Positions 25,958-39,661 are shown, numbered from the stretch's first letter. The stretch is DNA of 64,000 bases from Phaeovulum veldkampii DSM 11550 (GCF_003034995.1 NZ_PZKF01000014.1:1-64000); one strand, 5' to 3'. Numbers and translations are program-made. The notes: generated by a model not told the origin, from the sequence alone.

Positions 25958-25978
25958 GGGGCGCCGGTTCGGCGCCCC
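25958..25978. other. Stem-loop between acsF and puhE
   Basis: GGGGCGCC / GGCGCCCC with a GGTTC loop. T residues follow only on the plus strand, whereas both flanking genes are on the minus strand, so it is more likely an intercistronic RNA processing or stability element than a terminator of these genes. Confidence 0.4.
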
Positions 25979-26001
25979 TTTGCCGGTCTTTCGGCTCTGG
26001 C

Positions 26002-27084
26002 TCAATAGCTTGGCTCCAGCCGGACGCTGGCGGGCGGCGTGTTGCGCTTGGACGGAATGGTATACAGCGCGGCAAAGGCAAGGCCCGCCATCGTTCCAGC
26101 GATGCCGCGCGCGATCATCCCGCCAAGGCCGCCGGTCTGGCGAGCCTTGTCCATCGCGATGAAGGCGCGGTTCATCCGCTCCAGATTGGGGCGCCAGCGC
26201 GGATGGTCGATATCCAGCTCGATCGGAAATATCTGCCGCGCAATGGTGGATGTCTTGCGATAGACCTCCTGATCATACCAGTCGATATCCACCCCCAGCG
26301 CCTTGTGAAAGGCGGGGCGGGCATGGTCGCGCACCCACATCGTGGAATAGACTGCGGTCAGGAAGAACTTGATCCAGTAGACATTGACGCCCGTGGTCAG
26401 TTTCGGATCGGTGCGCATCAGCAGGGCAAAGGCCTCGCCATGGCTGAACTCATCGTTGCACCATTCCTTGAACCATTTGAAGATCGGGTGGAACCGATGT
26501 TCGGGATGCGCCTCAAGGTGGCGGAAGATCGTGATGTAGCGCGCGTAGCCGATCTTTTCCGACAGGTAGGTGGCGTAGTAGATGAACTTCGGCTTGAAAT
26601 AGGTGTATTTCTTGGCCTTGGTCAGAAACCCGAGGTTCACCGCAATGCCCGCCTCGCGCAGCGCATCATTGATGAAACCCGCGTGGCGCGCCTCATCCCG
26701 GCTCATGTAGCTGAAAAGTTCGCAGATGTCGGGGTTGGTGCCGCGGCGCTTCATTTCCTTGTAAAGCACGCAGCCCGAAAACTCGGCGGTGCAGGACGAC
26801 ACCAGAAAGTCGATGAATTCCACCCGCAGTTCGGGGTCCATCGCCGCCCAGTCGATCTGGTCCCAGTCGGCGGTCTTTTTGAAATGGCCGCGGTTCGGGT
26901 CGCTTTTCATCTGGGCGATCAGCGCATCCCAGTCCTCGCGCACCGAGGTCACGTCGATCCGGTCCAGTTCGTCAAAGTCGGTGGTGTAAAAGCGTGGGTT
27001 CAACAGCGTGGTTTCGGTCGCCATCGCCGTGGTGTCGGCGAATGCCGGCGCCCCCACCTGCGGGGTATCGGTCAGCGCGTTCAT
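26002..27084 (-). CDS. Mg-protoporphyrin IX monomethyl ester (oxidative) cyclase, aerobic form
   Basis: AcsF (360 residues) forms ring E of (bacterio)chlorophyll using O2. It is a diiron protein: ligands appear in EFSGCVLYKEM, MSRDEARHAGF and WCNDEFSHGEAF (ExxH repeats), within a long helical domain. A hydrophobic C-terminal stretch (IARGIAGTMAGLAFAALYTI) may anchor it. Start ATG 27084 overlaps the stop of the preceding small gene (ATGA), so they are coupled. The genome also carries the anaerobic cyclase bchE, so ring E can close at any oxygen tension. Confidence 0.95.
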   Translation of the reverse strand: MNALTDTPQVGAPAFADTTAMATETTLLNPRFYTTDFDELDRIDVTSVREDWDALIAQMKSDPNRGHFKKTADWDQIDWAAMDPELRVEFIDFLVSSCTAEFSGCVLYKEMKRRGTNPDICELFSYMSRDEARHAGFINDALREAGIAVNLGFLTKAKKYTYFKPKFIYYATYLSEKIGYARYITIFRHLEAHPEHRFHPIFKWFKEWCNDEFSHGEAFALLMRTDPKLTTGVNVYWIKFFLTAVYSTMWVRDHARPAFHKALGVDIDWYDQEVYRKTSTIARQIFPIELDIDHPRWRPNLERMNRAFIAMDKARQTGGLGGMIARGIAGTMAGLAFAALYTIPSKRNTPPASVRLEPSY

Positions 27085-27377
27085 GGCCGCACCGCCTCGG
27101 AGAACGAGAATTCGCACAGCTCCATTACTTCGAACTGGCCGGTGGCTTTGGTCCAGAGCCGCTCCAGCAGGCTGGCGCGGGTGATCGTGGCGACGCGGTC
27201 TTCGGTCACGACCTCGCCGAAGGCGGCGGTCACCGGCGCGCCATGCACCTGCACCTCGTCGCCGGGGTTGACCACGGCGCCGTTGTTGAAGCGCACATGC
27301 GCATGCAGGCTTTCGAAACGGTGAGAGACCTCTACGGTGCAGGGCACCGTCTCGGTCGTCCTGGTGAACACTCCCAT
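27081..27377 (-). CDS. Conserved small protein between puhC and acsF
   Basis: A 98-residue protein (MGVFTRTTETVPCTVEVSHR ... VMELCEFSFSEAVRP) without signal or TM segment, rich in beta-type residues, with a VVNPGDEVQVHG turn. A small gene at this place occurs in other purple bacteria, but I do not recognise a characterised family. ATG 27377 follows GGGAGA; its stop overlaps acsF by four bases. The tight coupling suggests a partner or chaperone of AcsF; that is inference only. Confidence 0.72.
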   Translation of the reverse strand: MGVFTRTTETVPCTVEVSHRFESLHAHVRFNNGAVVNPGDEVQVHGAPVTAAFGEVVTEDRVATITRASLLERLWTKATGQFEVMELCEFSFSEAVRP

Positions 27378-27399
27378 CCCATATCTCCCTGATAGGTGG

Positions 27400-27849
27400 T
27401 CATTCTGGCAGCAACCGCGCAAAGGCTGCCTTGTTCTCTCCGAACGCGGTCAGCTCGATGCTCCATCCGGTTTCGGGGTCATGCACCACAAGCCTGCCGT
27501 TGGCATAGCGCTGCAACCGGACAGGTTTGTCCATCGCTATGCGGTGTACTCGGCGGGTGTGGGACAGCCCATCGCGGATAACGGCGAAGAACCCGCCGTT
27601 TTCCAGATCCACAAGCACCTCTCCCGTGGCGCCGCGGACAGTGACGGCGTTTTTATCGCCGCTAATCGAAATGACACGCTCGGCCACGATCTGTGAAGGC
27701 TCGGGCCGTCCGACCGTTTCCCGTCCGGTCAGGCGTGCATAGCTTACAAGCGCCAGTGACACCAGCACCAGCGCGCCCATCGCCAGCAACAGCGGGCGCG
27801 GGATAAGATCCTTGTCAGGATCGTGACGAAACTTCGGTTCTGCAGGCAT
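27400..27849 (-). CDS. Photosynthetic complex assembly protein PuhC
   Basis: A 149-residue protein with a single N-terminal TM helix (LIPRPLLLAMGALVLVSLALVSYA) and a periplasmic beta-rich domain (SISGDKNAVTVRGATGEVLVDLENGGFF). PuhC assists organisation of the reaction-centre/LH1 core and normal growth under photosynthetic conditions. Start ATG 27849 follows GGAGAG and is 11 bases after puhB; the frame runs further 5' inside puhB but lacks support. Confidence 0.88.
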   Translation of the reverse strand: MPAEPKFRHDPDKDLIPRPLLLAMGALVLVSLALVSYARLTGRETVGRPEPSQIVAERVISISGDKNAVTVRGATGEVLVDLENGGFFAVIRDGLSHTRRVHRIAMDKPVRLQRYANGRLVVHDPETGWSIELTAFGENKAAFARLLPE

Positions 27850-27860
27850 CCCGGCTCTCC

Positions 27861-28523
27861 TCATTCCGCCAGCTGCGGTGCGGCGCCTGCGCCCTGTTCG
27901 GGCATCTTGAGCGTCACAACGGGTTTGCTGATGCGGCTTTCGGCGGCCGAGGTCAGAATTTGGGCCACGTTGGCGGCATCGGGGATGCAGCGCAGCGCAG
28001 GTTCGGGTTGCCGCATGTGCCATGGGCGGACATGTGGCCAGATCGCCATATAGGCCAACCGGGTGTTGCCCTTGAGCTTGAGGGCGATGGTCCCGGTTCC
28101 GCCGCTGCGGAGGTCAAGACCAGCGCTTTCAAGCTGGGCATAGGGCAGGTTGAGCGTGACACTCAGCGCGGCCCCGATCCGCATGACAACGCGGGCAGAG
28201 GTGATTGTGTAGACGGTGGCCCTGGCCTGCGCCCAGGCAAGGCCGACGATGATGGCCGAGCCCAGAAGCCCCAGGATGAGGTACAAAAGCCCGGTAGACA
28301 TGACCGCCGAAACGGCCTTGTCAGGCTCGGCTGCGGACCATGCCGCCCAGCCGCGCCAAAGCACGACCAAAGCGAAATAGCCCGCCAGCCAGTTCAGCAA
28401 AAACGCCTCACGCGCGAGCGCCCAGGTTGACGGGCGCCCCTGCCACAGCAGGGTTTCGCCCGCGGGGGGCCGCGCCGGAAGACCCGGCATCGGCTCGAAG
28501 GCGAAATCGTCGTGATCAGACAT
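27861..28523 (-). CDS. Photosynthetic complex assembly protein PuhB
   Basis: A 220-residue membrane protein with an N-terminal cytoplasmic segment (LPAGETLLWQGRPS-like, as in bacterial PH-domain proteins), three hydrophobic helices (ALVVLWRGWAAW, VMSTGLLYLILGLLGSAIIVG, then ATVYTITSARVVMRIG) and a C-terminal soluble domain. PuhB acts as a dimeric reaction-centre assembly factor. It lies 21 bases after puhA. Confidence 0.9.
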   Translation of the reverse strand: MSDHDDFAFEPMPGLPARPPAGETLLWQGRPSTWALAREAFLLNWLAGYFALVVLWRGWAAWSAAEPDKAVSAVMSTGLLYLILGLLGSAIIVGLAWAQARATVYTITSARVVMRIGAALSVTLNLPYAQLESAGLDLRSGGTGTIALKLKGNTRLAYMAIWPHVRPWHMRQPEPALRCIPDAANVAQILTSAAESRISKPVVTLKMPEQGAGAAPQLAE

Positions 28524-28544
28524 TGGCGTTTCCTCGGGGGCAGG

Positions 28545-29303
28545 TCAGAAGAGTTTCGGCTTCGCGTCGGCGCAATACATCGTGCCACCGGCGAAATACG
28601 CGCAGATTTTTTCTTCTTCAAGCATCGAGATTTCGGTCATCGACTTGGTCTGCGGGACCGAGGCGAAGGCCGCCGAGCTGATCGACTGCACCACAACGGC
28701 GTGTTTCTTGATGATCGCCATGGTCATCGGCACCAGGCATTTGCCGCCCGAGGCCAGATCAACCTCAAGATAGCGTACCATGTGCTCGGCCACGTCCACC
28801 CACATTTCGGTGACGGTGCCGACGGTTTTCATGTCATTGGCGATGACCGGCAGACCGCGCGGGTCACGACCGGCCGACACAAAGAACGCACTGGCGACCG
28901 ACATCGGCACGACCTTGGCGTGGCCGTGGCCATCCAGTTCGGGAATGTCGCGGCGCGGCGCCCAGGAGGCCGGGCCGACGCCGTCGAGCATCGGGTTGCC
29001 CGTCGGCGCGTGGGGGAAGCCGTCGTTCACGGCGGTCCGCGCCAGCGCGACGTCGCGGGCTTCTTTCTTGTAGTCGGGAACGGTCACTTCACCGCGGCCG
29101 TGCGGCAGCTTGAAGGTCTTTTGCGAGGGCAGCGGGAACGGACCCTGGTTGACCGCCGGGCCACCGTCTTCGTTCTCCAGCGGATAGCCTTCGCGCATGT
29201 TTTCAGTCTGCAGATAGTACACGAGCAGAGCGAAGAAGAGCCAGAAGCTCCAGATCGCGAGGCTCGCGAGATCGAAGTCTCCGAAGAAGTTAACGCCAAC
29301 CAT
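28545..29303 (-). CDS. Photosynthetic reaction centre H subunit
   Basis: A 252-residue H subunit: a short periplasmic N-terminus, a single TM helix (residues ~11-31, [20 protein letters not shown]) followed by [19 protein letters not shown], and a cytoplasmic PRC-barrel domain that caps the L/M subunits and shapes proton delivery to QB. Start ATG 29303 follows GGAGGA. It sits 27 bases after lhaA; as in Rhodobacter, its main promoter probably lies within the upstream bchM-lhaA region. Confidence 0.97.
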   Translation of the reverse strand: MVGVNFFGDFDLASLAIWSFWLFFALLVYYLQTENMREGYPLENEDGGPAVNQGPFPLPSQKTFKLPHGRGEVTVPDYKKEARDVALARTAVNDGFPHAPTGNPMLDGVGPASWAPRRDIPELDGHGHAKVVPMSVASAFFVSAGRDPRGLPVIANDMKTVGTVTEMWVDVAEHMVRYLEVDLASGGKCLVPMTMAIIKKHAVVVQSISSAAFASVPQTKSMTEISMLEEEKICAYFAGGTMYCADAKPKLF

Positions 29304-29330
29304 TTAAGTGTCCTCCGTGGTTAGGCAGGG

Positions 29331-30764
29331 TCAGGTGGGAAAGTCGGCAATGCCGACCTTGCGAGTGCCACCCTGGGGTTCAGAAGGAAGGATCACGGTC
29401 CGCACCAGCGGGCCGAGAACGATGAGTGTTGCAAACAGCAACGCGATTTCGACTTGGTAGACAAAGGTGTAGCCGATTGCTGGCGTGTCAAAGACATCGC
29501 CCGCCTTGCCCGAATGGGCGAAGCTGCCAACAAGATCGCGCAGGCCGCCGCCCAGAGCGATCGAAAGCCCGGCCGCCGTGGCCTGCGCCGCGCCCCAGGC
29601 GCCCAGCACAAGCCCGCGGCCCGCAACGCCGGACCCCGGCATCGCCATTGCCGCCGTCAGCGTGGCGACAGAGAACAGTCCGCCGCCCAGACCGATGCCA
29701 AAGGCCCCAGCGTAGAACAACGTCGGCGAGTCGGTCGGGGCCGAGAGAACAACCGCGCTGAAGGCCGCAATCCCGATCAGGATGCCACGGCCCGCCATGC
29801 GGTAAGGGTCCATCCCGCGCACCAGCCAGCGCGCCGAGGCGGTAAAGCCCAAAAGCGCCCCGGTAGCCCACATTGCCGTCAACAACGTGGTGGCCGAGAC
29901 CGACATCCCCAGAATCTCGCCGCCGTAGGGTTCCAGCAGCACATCCTGCATGTTGAAGGCAAACGTGCCCAGAACCACCACAACCAACAGCCGCGCCACC
30001 GAGCCGGATGCCATCAGATCTGCCCATGCCGCCGCAAAGGTGGGCCTGGCCGCCGCGCGTTCCGCATCGGAGATGACAGAGATTTTTTCCTGCTTCCACA
30101 ACGCAACAAGGTTCAGCGCAACGGTTGCCGCGGCACAGCCCTGCACCACACGGACCAACCGGATGTCCGAAAAGTCACGCAGCAGCCAGCCGACGATCAC
30201 CGCGGTCAGCCCCATCCCCACCAGGAACGCTACATACAGCAGCGCGACCACGCGGGGGCGGGTTTCATCGGTCGCGCGGTCAGAGGCCAGCGCCAGCCCC
30301 GCGGTCTGCGTCATATGCATGCCAAGGCCGGTCATCAGAAAGGCCAACGCCGCCAGCGCTTCGCCTGCCCAAGTCGGCCCCAGAACCTGATCGCCCGACA
30401 GAACGATCAGCGCAAACGGCATGATCGCCAGCCCGCCCATCTGCCACAGCGAGCCGAACCAAAGGTAAGGCACCCGCTTCCAGCCCAGAGAGCTGCGATA
30501 AGTGTCTGATTTGAAGCCAAGAAGCGCCCGGAATGGCGCCACCAGGACCGGCAGCGCGATCATGATCGCCACCACGATCGTGGGAACCGACAGCTCCACG
30601 ATCATCACCCGGTTCAGCGTGCCCACCAGCAGCGCGGTGGCCATGCCGACCGACACCTGAAACAGCGACAGACGCAGCAGTTGGCCCATCGGCAGGCCCT
30701 CGGAGGCTGCATCCGCGAAGGGCAGCATACCGGGACTGAACCGAGGGGCCTTGCGTGGTTTCAT
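29331..30764 (-). CDS. Light-harvesting 1 assembly factor LhaA (BCD/PucC-family MFS protein)
   Basis: A 477-residue 12-helix membrane protein of the bacteriochlorophyll-delivery (BCD, PucC-like) branch of the major facilitator fold. Family marks are LLRLSLFQVSVGMATALLVG, LNRVMIVELSVPT, PFRALLGFKSDTYRS and MQDVLLEPYGGEILGMS. It helps insert pigment into LH1. It overlaps bchM by four bases. A second BCD-family member lies at 45756. Confidence 0.93.
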   Translation of the reverse strand: MKPRKAPRFSPGMLPFADAASEGLPMGQLLRLSLFQVSVGMATALLVGTLNRVMIVELSVPTIVVAIMIALPVLVAPFRALLGFKSDTYRSSLGWKRVPYLWFGSLWQMGGLAIMPFALIVLSGDQVLGPTWAGEALAALAFLMTGLGMHMTQTAGLALASDRATDETRPRVVALLYVAFLVGMGLTAVIVGWLLRDFSDIRLVRVVQGCAAATVALNLVALWKQEKISVISDAERAAARPTFAAAWADLMASGSVARLLVVVVLGTFAFNMQDVLLEPYGGEILGMSVSATTLLTAMWATGALLGFTASARWLVRGMDPYRMAGRGILIGIAAFSAVVLSAPTDSPTLFYAGAFGIGLGGGLFSVATLTAAMAMPGSGVAGRGLVLGAWGAAQATAAGLSIALGGGLRDLVGSFAHSGKAGDVFDTPAIGYTFVYQVEIALLFATLIVLGPLVRTVILPSEPQGGTRKVGIADFPT

Positions 30765-31443
30765 GGCCGCAACTCCAGCGCGAGGCTGATGTAAAAGCCC
30801 TTCCGGATCTCGGCCACCTCGGTCAGGTTGGTCGAGGCGCCGACAGACGAAAGCGCCGCCGCGATATCGGCCCGCGAATGCGGGATGATCTCGGGGCTGC
30901 GGTCGGATCGCGGAAAGAGTTTACCGGTCAGATGCATGAGCGACAGCATGGGCGTTTTCGGCGCCAGCGTGAAGATGACAGCCTGACGCGTCCGTGATAA
31001 AAGTTTACCCAGTGCCGCGGCGATGTCAGGGGCGGTGTAATGGATCAGGCTGTCCATCGCCATGACATAGTCAAAGTTGCCAAAAGCGGGGTCAAGCATG
31101 TCGCCCGCGTGCCAGGTGATCTGCGGCATCAGTTCGGCCGGCATCCGCTTTTGCGCCACCTCCAGCAGCGAGGGCGAGATATCGACCGCCACCACATCGG
31201 CGCCGCGGGCCGCCAATTCCTGCGTCATCGGGCCGGCGCCGCAGCCGGCATCCAGCACCCGCAGGCCGCGCATGTCGTCGGGCAGGCGTGCCATCATCGC
31301 GGCACGCATCTTGTCGCGACCCTCGCGCACGGTCTGGCGGATGCCCGAAACCGGGGCGTCAGACGTCAGACGTTCCCAAGTCCGCGCCGCGGTGCGGTCG
31401 AAATAGTGTTCAAGCCGGGCACGAGTCCGGTCGTAGCTTTCCA

Positions 31444-31444
<1 letters not shown>
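30761..31444 (-). CDS. Mg-protoporphyrin IX O-methyltransferase
   Basis: BchM (227 residues) methylates the ring-C propionate of Mg-protoporphyrin IX with S-adenosylmethionine, making the substrate of the ring-E cyclases. The class I methyltransferase fold shows LRVLDAGCGAGPMTQELAARG (SAM loop), a DMLDPAFGNFDYVMAMDSLIHY block and the conserved C-terminal KGFYISLALEL. Start ATG 31444 shares one base with the bchL stop (TGATG); the TTG just before it is not needed. Confidence 0.96.
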
Positions 31445-32415
<971 letters not shown>

Positions 32416-32479
32416 TCATCATAAACCATCAGCGCCCGGATTGCGCCGGTCAATTGCGCGCAGAGGGGGAGGGGGGCGG

Positions 32480-35400
32480 TCATTCGGCTGCGATCCCTTC
32501 CAGACGGTCTTCCAGCTCGTCGGCGGCACCTTGCAGCGCGGCCAGCGTTTCGGCGTCGGGCTGCCAGTAGTTGCGATCGCTCGCTTCCAGCAAGCGGCCC
32601 GCCATCCGGGCCGAGGCTTCGGGGTTCAGTTCCGACAGGCGCTTGCGCATCTCGGGGTCGAGCACGAAGGTTTCCGACAGGCGCTGATAGACCCAAGGGT
32701 CCACCTGCTGCGTCGTGGCCGACCAGCCCAGCGTGTTGGTGATGCTGGCTTCCAGTTGCCGCACGCCTTCGGCACCATGTTTCAGAAGCCCCTCGAAATA
32801 CTTGGGGTTCAGGTTGCGCGACCGGGTTTCCAGCGCGATCTGGTCTTTCAGCGTGCGCACCTTGCCCGCGCCGCGGGTCTGGTCGCCGATGTAGACCGGC
32901 GTTTCCGCCCCGCCGCGGGCGCGTTTCACCGCGCGCGCGATGCCGCCCAGCGTGTCGAAATAGTGGTCAACTGTGGTCACCCCCAATTCGACCGATTCCA
33001 GGTTCTGATAGGCCAGATCGACGTTTTTCAGCGTCTTTTGCAGCAGGGCCGCGTTTTTCACCGGCTTGCCGTTGCGGCCGTAGGCAAAAGACTTGCGCGC
33101 CTCATAGGCGTCGGCCAGTTCGTCTTCCTCGCCGAAGGACGAGCTGTCCACCAACTGGTTGACGTTCGAGCCATAGGCCCCTTCGGCATTGGAAAATACC
33201 CGCAGCGATGCGGTGTCCATATCGACGCCCATCTGCTCGGCATAGGCCAGCGCATTGGCGCGGATGAAGTTTTGCGCCAGCGGCTCATCCTCGGCATTGG
33301 CGGCCTTCCAGGCAGCTTCGGCCAACATCCGGGTTTGTAGCGGCAACAGGTCGCGGAAAATGCCCGAAAGCGTCATCACCACGTCGATGCGCGGCCGACC
33401 GAGTTCCGCCAGCGGGATCAGATCGGCCCCCGACAGGCGACCGTAGCTGTCAAACCGCGGCCGCGCGCCCATCAGCGCCAGCGCCTGCGCAATCGGCCCG
33501 CCGTCGGATTTGATGTTGTCCGACCCCCACAGCACCAGCGCGACAGACCGCGGCAGGGTGGGGTGGCTGTCCAGCAGCCGCTGCGCCTGCGCCGCGCCAT
33601 CACGCAGCGCAAATTCGGTGGGCATGCGGAACGGGTCAAAGGCGTGGATATTGCGCCCGGTGGGCAAAATTTCCGGCGCGCGGATCAGGTCGCCCCCCGG
33701 CACCGGCGGGATGTAATGCCCCCCCAGCGCGCGCAGCAGCGCCGCGATTTCGCCATTCTGACCCAGCAGTTTGCGCACACGCTCGCGTGCGGCGTCGTCG
33801 GGCAGGTCCATCAGGGCCATGTTGGCCTCGATTTCGTCGGCCGTCATCGGGCGGCCCAGAACATGCAGCCCGTCAGGGATCAGCGCGTCTTCGGTTTCCA
33901 GCAGCTTCAGCCACAACTGATCGGGGCTGTTGCCGCCCAGATCGACGGCCTCGGCCTGCTGCGCGATCAGATCTTCCAGTTCGGCGCGCTCGGGTGCGTC
34001 GGGCGGGCTGTTGCGCCAGCGGGTCAGGCTGTCTTTCAGTTCCTGCAAGCCCTTGTAAAGGCCCGATTGCGCCAGCGGCGGCGTCAGGTGTGTGACGGTG
34101 ATCGCATTGGCGCGCCGCTTGGCCAGCGTCGCCTCGGACGGGTTGTTGGCGGCGTAAAGGTAGACGTTGGGCAGGTTGCCGATCAGCCGGTCGGGCCAGC
34201 AGGCCCCCGACACGCCCGCCTGTTTGCCGGGCATGAATTCCAGCGCGCCGTGCATGCCGAAATGCAGCAGCACATCGGCGCCGAAATCCTCGCGCAGCCA
34301 GCGATAGAAGGTGGTAAAGGCATGGGTCGGCGCAAAGCCCTTTTCGAACAGCAACCGCATCGGGTCGCCCTCATAGCCGAACACCGGCTGGATCCCGACG
34401 AACACCTTGCCGAATTGCCGGCCCAGAACGAACACGCCGCGCCCGTCCGACTGCTGGCGGCCCGGTGCGGGGCCCCAGGCGGCCTCGACATCCTTCAGCC
34501 AGGGCGTTGCGGCGACGATCTTGTCGGCGGGCACATGTGCTGCGATATGGGCCGACTGGCCCATCGAACTGTCCAGCACCGCCTTGCGCAGGTCTTCGAC
34601 GCTGGCAGGCGGCTCGATATCATAGCCTTCGGCCTTCATTGCGTTCAGCGTATTGAACAGGCTCTCGAACACCGACAGATAGGCGGCCGTGCCTACCGCG
34701 CCCGCGTTCGGCGGGAAACCGTAAAGCACGATGGCCACCTTGCGTTCCGCCACCTGACTGCGGCGCAGCAGGGCCAGACGCACGGTCTTGTCAGCCAACA
34801 CCGCCACCCGTTCCGAACAGGCCGACATCGACTTGCCCTCGCTTTTCGGTCGGCAGCCGCGGGCGCAGCCGTCGCAACCCTCCAGCGAGTGGCGACCGGC
34901 AAAGACGGTGGGGTTGGTCGCGCCGTCAATCTCCGGCAGCGCGATCAGCATCGTGGTTTCGACCGGGCCAAGCCCGCCGCCCGAGGCGGACCATTGCCCC
35001 AGCGTCTGAAATTCCAGCGGGTGGGCGGCAACATAGGGCACATCCAGCGCGCTGAGCGTTTCCACTGCGGCGTCGCTGTCGTTATAGGCCGGGCCGCCGA
35101 CAAGGCTGAACCCGGTCAGCGACACCATCGTGTCGATCGTGGTCACGCCTGCGCTGCGGAAAAACGCCTCGATCGCGGGGCGGCCATCCAGGCCCCCGGC
35201 AAAGGCGGGCACCACGGCCACGCCGCGCGCCTCCAGCGCCTCGATCACCGCATCATAATGCGCAGTATCCGAGGCCAGGATGTAGGACCGCAGCAGCAAC
35301 AGGCCGACCGTGACCTTGGCGCCGTCGGGGCGGGGCAGGTCAGCGGGGGTGGTGGTGATGTGATGGCCCGGCAGGCGGGGGTGATACAGGCCCACCTCGG

Positions 35401-36046
35401 GGTAGTCGATCGGCGCCTTGGCCTCGGTGCCGCGCCAGTCCTTGTGGCTGGAATAACGCGAAACGAGGTAGCGGATCATCTGTTCGATGTTGTCATCCGA
35501 CCCGCCCAGCCAATACTGCATGCACAGGAACCACGACCGCAGATCCTGTGCCTTGCCGGGAATGAACTTCAGGATCTTGGGCAGGCGGCGCAGCATCGAC
35601 ATCTGCTTTTCGCCCGAATTGGCCTGCGCGCCCGATTTGTTGCCGCGCAGCTTCTTCATCAGCGCCATCATGCCCGACGCGGGCTTGGACATGTCCAGAT
35701 CGCCCATTTTCGTCAGATTGACGATCTGCGGATCGGCCACCATGCCGACAAAGGCATCGGCCCGGTCGCGCGCGGCCTGAAGCTGCGGCAGGATCGCGGT
35801 GATGTGCTCCTCGATGAAAAGAAGGTTGGCCACCACGATATCGGCGCTGTCCACCGCCTCGCGGGCGCGGGCCAGCGCCACCGGGTTTTCGGCCCATTCG
35901 GCGGCGGCATGGACCGAGACGTTCAGGCCCGGAAAATCGGCGGCGAGCCGGGGCGTGATCCGCGCAGCGGGGCCCGCCGCATGCGAATCAAGTGTGACAA
36001 TCACAACATTGTAGGAGGCGCGGGGGGATTTTGGATCAACGCGCAT
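32480..36046 (-). CDS. Magnesium chelatase subunit H
   Basis: BchH (1188 residues) is the large porphyrin-binding, catalytic subunit of Mg-chelatase; with BchI and BchD it inserts Mg2+ into protoporphyrin IX at the branch from haem synthesis. CobN/Mg-chelatase signature segments include [51 protein letters not shown] and [16 protein letters not shown]. Length is normal. Its start lies 11 bases inside the end of bchB, implying translational coupling. Confidence 0.97.
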   Translation of the reverse strand: MRVDPKSPRASYNVVIVTLDSHAAGPAARITPRLAADFPGLNVSVHAAAEWAENPVALARAREAVDSADIVVANLLFIEEHITAILPQLQAARDRADAFVGMVADPQIVNLTKMGDLDMSKPASGMMALMKKLRGNKSGAQANSGEKQMSMLRRLPKILKFIPGKAQDLRSWFLCMQYWLGGSDDNIEQMIRYLVSRYSSHKDWRGTEAKAPIDYPEVGLYHPRLPGHHITTTPADLPRPDGAKVTVGLLLLRSYILASDTAHYDAVIEALEARGVAVVPAFAGGLDGRPAIEAFFRSAGVTTIDTMVSLTGFSLVGGPAYNDSDAAVETLSALDVPYVAAHPLEFQTLGQWSASGGGLGPVETTMLIALPEIDGATNPTVFAGRHSLEGCDGCARGCRPKSEGKSMSACSERVAVLADKTVRLALLRRSQVAERKVAIVLYGFPPNAGAVGTAAYLSVFESLFNTLNAMKAEGYDIEPPASVEDLRKAVLDSSMGQSAHIAAHVPADKIVAATPWLKDVEAAWGPAPGRQQSDGRGVFVLGRQFGKVFVGIQPVFGYEGDPMRLLFEKGFAPTHAFTTFYRWLREDFGADVLLHFGMHGALEFMPGKQAGVSGACWPDRLIGNLPNVYLYAANNPSEATLAKRRANAITVTHLTPPLAQSGLYKGLQELKDSLTRWRNSPPDAPERAELEDLIAQQAEAVDLGGNSPDQLWLKLLETEDALIPDGLHVLGRPMTADEIEANMALMDLPDDAARERVRKLLGQNGEIAALLRALGGHYIPPVPGGDLIRAPEILPTGRNIHAFDPFRMPTEFALRDGAAQAQRLLDSHPTLPRSVALVLWGSDNIKSDGGPIAQALALMGARPRFDSYGRLSGADLIPLAELGRPRIDVVMTLSGIFRDLLPLQTRMLAEAAWKAANAEDEPLAQNFIRANALAYAEQMGVDMDTASLRVFSNAEGAYGSNVNQLVDSSSFGEEDELADAYEARKSFAYGRNGKPVKNAALLQKTLKNVDLAYQNLESVELGVTTVDHYFDTLGGIARAVKRARGGAETPVYIGDQTRGAGKVRTLKDQIALETRSRNLNPKYFEGLLKHGAEGVRQLEASITNTLGWSATTQQVDPWVYQRLSETFVLDPEMRKRLSELNPEASARMAGRLLEASDRNYWQPDAETLAALQGAADELEDRLEGIAAE

Positions 36047-37604
36047 AATGTGCCTTTGCCTCGTAGAGGGTCTCGATGCTGATCCGGGTCAGGCCCTTTT
36101 CAGCGGCGAATTTCTCGGTGTTGCGCTTGGCCTTCCCGCGCACGAAGAACGGGATCTTGCGCAGTTCCTTTTCGGCATCTGACAGCCAGATGATCTCGCC
36201 CGAGGGCGCTGCGCCGGCTTCGGGGGCGGCGGTGTCGGCCGCGGTCCCTGCGGTTGCTTCAACCGGGGCTTCGGGCGTTTCCACCCGCGCCACATGCTGT
36301 CCGCCGTGATGCGAGGCGCCTGCCTCGTCGTGGAATTCGAAATCCTCGCGGAACATGTGCAGCAGGTGTTCCTCAAGGCCCATCACCAGCGGATGCACCC
36401 AGGTGTCGAACATCACGTTCGCGCCTTCAAAGCCCATCTGCGGGCTGTAGCGGGCGGGGAAGTCCTGCACATGGACCGGGGCCGAGATCACCGCGCAGGG
36501 AATGCCCAGACGCTTGCCGATGTGACGCTCCATCTGCGTGCCGAGGATCAGCTCGGGGTGCAGCTCGGCAATCGCCGCCTCTACCTCAAGGTAATCCTCT
36601 GTAATCAGCGCCTCCAGACCGAATTCCTTGGCCAGCGCGCGCAGCGGGCGGGCAAATTCGCGGTTGTAGCAGCCCATGCCGACAACCTCGAAGCCGACCT
36701 CGTCGCGCGCCATCCGGGCTGCGGCCATGACGTGGGTGGCATCGCCGAACAGATAGACGCGCTTGCCGGTCAGATAGGTGCTGTCAACCGAGGCCGACCA
36801 CCACGGCAGCCGCAGCCGACTTTCATCGACCTTGGCAGAAACGCCCGCCAGCCGCGCCACCTCGGCGATGTAGGCGCGGGTGGCGCCCACGCCGATCGGC
36901 ACGGTCTTGGTAAAGGGCTGGCCCAGAACCCGCTCGCAATGGCGCGCGGCGGCTTCGGCGGTTTCGGGGTAAAGCAGCACGTTGAAATGCGCGGCCCCCA
37001 TGCGGGCGATGTCAGACGGGCGCGCACCCATCGGCGCCACCACGTTCACCGCCACGCCCATCTGTGTCAGCAGCCCGGTGATTTCGGTCACGTCGTCGCG
37101 GTGGCGGAAGCCAAGGCCGGTCGGGCCAAGGATGTTGCACGATACCTGCGCGCTGCGTTCCATCGGCTTGGCCAGCGCCTTGACGATCTGAAAGAACGTC
37201 TCGTCGGCGCCGAAATTTTCCTTGCGCTGATAGCTGGGCAGGTCCAGCGCGATCACCGGCACCGGCAGCCCCATCGAGGCTGCCAGTCCGCCGGGATCGT
37301 CCTGTATCAGCTCGGCGGTGCAGGAGGCGCCAACAATAATCGCCTCGGGTTTGAACCGCTCATAGGCGTCGCGGCAGGTCTGCTTGAACAGCGAGGCGGT
37401 ATCCGAGCCCAGATCGCGCGCCTGAAAGGTGGTGTAGCTGACCGGCGGGCGCGCGTTGCGTCGTTCGATCATGGTGAACAGCAGGTCGGCATAGGTGTCG
37501 CCCTGCGGCGCATGCAGCACATAGTGCAGCCCCTTCATGCCGGTGGCGACGCGCATCGCGCCCACATGAGGCGGGCCTTCATATGTCCAGAGGGTCAATT
37601 TCAT
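36036..37604 (-). CDS. Light-independent protochlorophyllide reductase subunit B (DPOR B)
   Basis: BchB (522 residues) forms with BchN the NifDK-like heterotetramer that reduces ring D of protochlorophyllide. The N-terminus [20 protein letters not shown] and [11 protein letters not shown] include the Asp that ligates the NB cluster; [17 protein letters not shown] holds further conserved residues. An Ala/Pro/Glu-rich linker (residues ~430-460) separates the catalytic part from a C-terminal DPOR-specific domain ([19 protein letters not shown]). It overlaps bchH by 11 bases. Confidence 0.97.
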   Translation of the reverse strand: MKLTLWTYEGPPHVGAMRVATGMKGLHYVLHAPQGDTYADLLFTMIERRNARPPVSYTTFQARDLGSDTASLFKQTCRDAYERFKPEAIIVGASCTAELIQDDPGGLAASMGLPVPVIALDLPSYQRKENFGADETFFQIVKALAKPMERSAQVSCNILGPTGLGFRHRDDVTEITGLLTQMGVAVNVVAPMGARPSDIARMGAAHFNVLLYPETAEAAARHCERVLGQPFTKTVPIGVGATRAYIAEVARLAGVSAKVDESRLRLPWWSASVDSTYLTGKRVYLFGDATHVMAAARMARDEVGFEVVGMGCYNREFARPLRALAKEFGLEALITEDYLEVEAAIAELHPELILGTQMERHIGKRLGIPCAVISAPVHVQDFPARYSPQMGFEGANVMFDTWVHPLVMGLEEHLLHMFREDFEFHDEAGASHHGGQHVARVETPEAPVEATAGTAADTAAPEAGAAPSGEIIWLSDAEKELRKIPFFVRGKAKRNTEKFAAEKGLTRISIETLYEAKAHYAR

Positions 37605-37662
37605 GCCAGCGCCTCCTGTCCGATGCGGGGCAGAAGGGGGCCTTGGCGGTGGCTGCGCGCAA

Positions 37663-39443
<1,781 letters not shown>

Positions 39444-39500
39444 TCGTCGGATTCCAAGCAGCGCTGAACTAGAGGTAGCGTAGCCTTCAACCGGCGAAAG

Positions 39501-39518
39501 TGTCAATTGAAACTTACA
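39501..39518. promoter_or_regulatory. PpsR/CrtJ operator (bchF side)
   Basis: TGTCAATTGAAACTTACA matches TGT-N12-ACA exactly, 58 bases upstream of the bchF start. PpsR represses such promoters under oxygen or high light. Confidence 0.8.
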
Positions 39519-39643
39519 GAGTTGCGCCGCGATGGACCGCAGCATCTACCCTTGCCAGGGCTCCGGAATTTTCAGCATATTCCTATATTTCACGCGATCT
39601 TTGCCATATTGACCGCGGCGTTTTTGCAGCTCGTGCGCCAGGG

Positions 39644-39661
39644 TGTCAATTTGCTTTGACA
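39644..39661. promoter_or_regulatory. PpsR/CrtJ operator (ppaA side)
   Basis: TGTCAATTTGCTTTGACA is a perfect TGTCAA-N6-TTGACA palindrome about 99 bases upstream of the ppaA start. The 143-base distance to the bchF-side site would allow looping between two PpsR tetramers. Confidence 0.85.
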
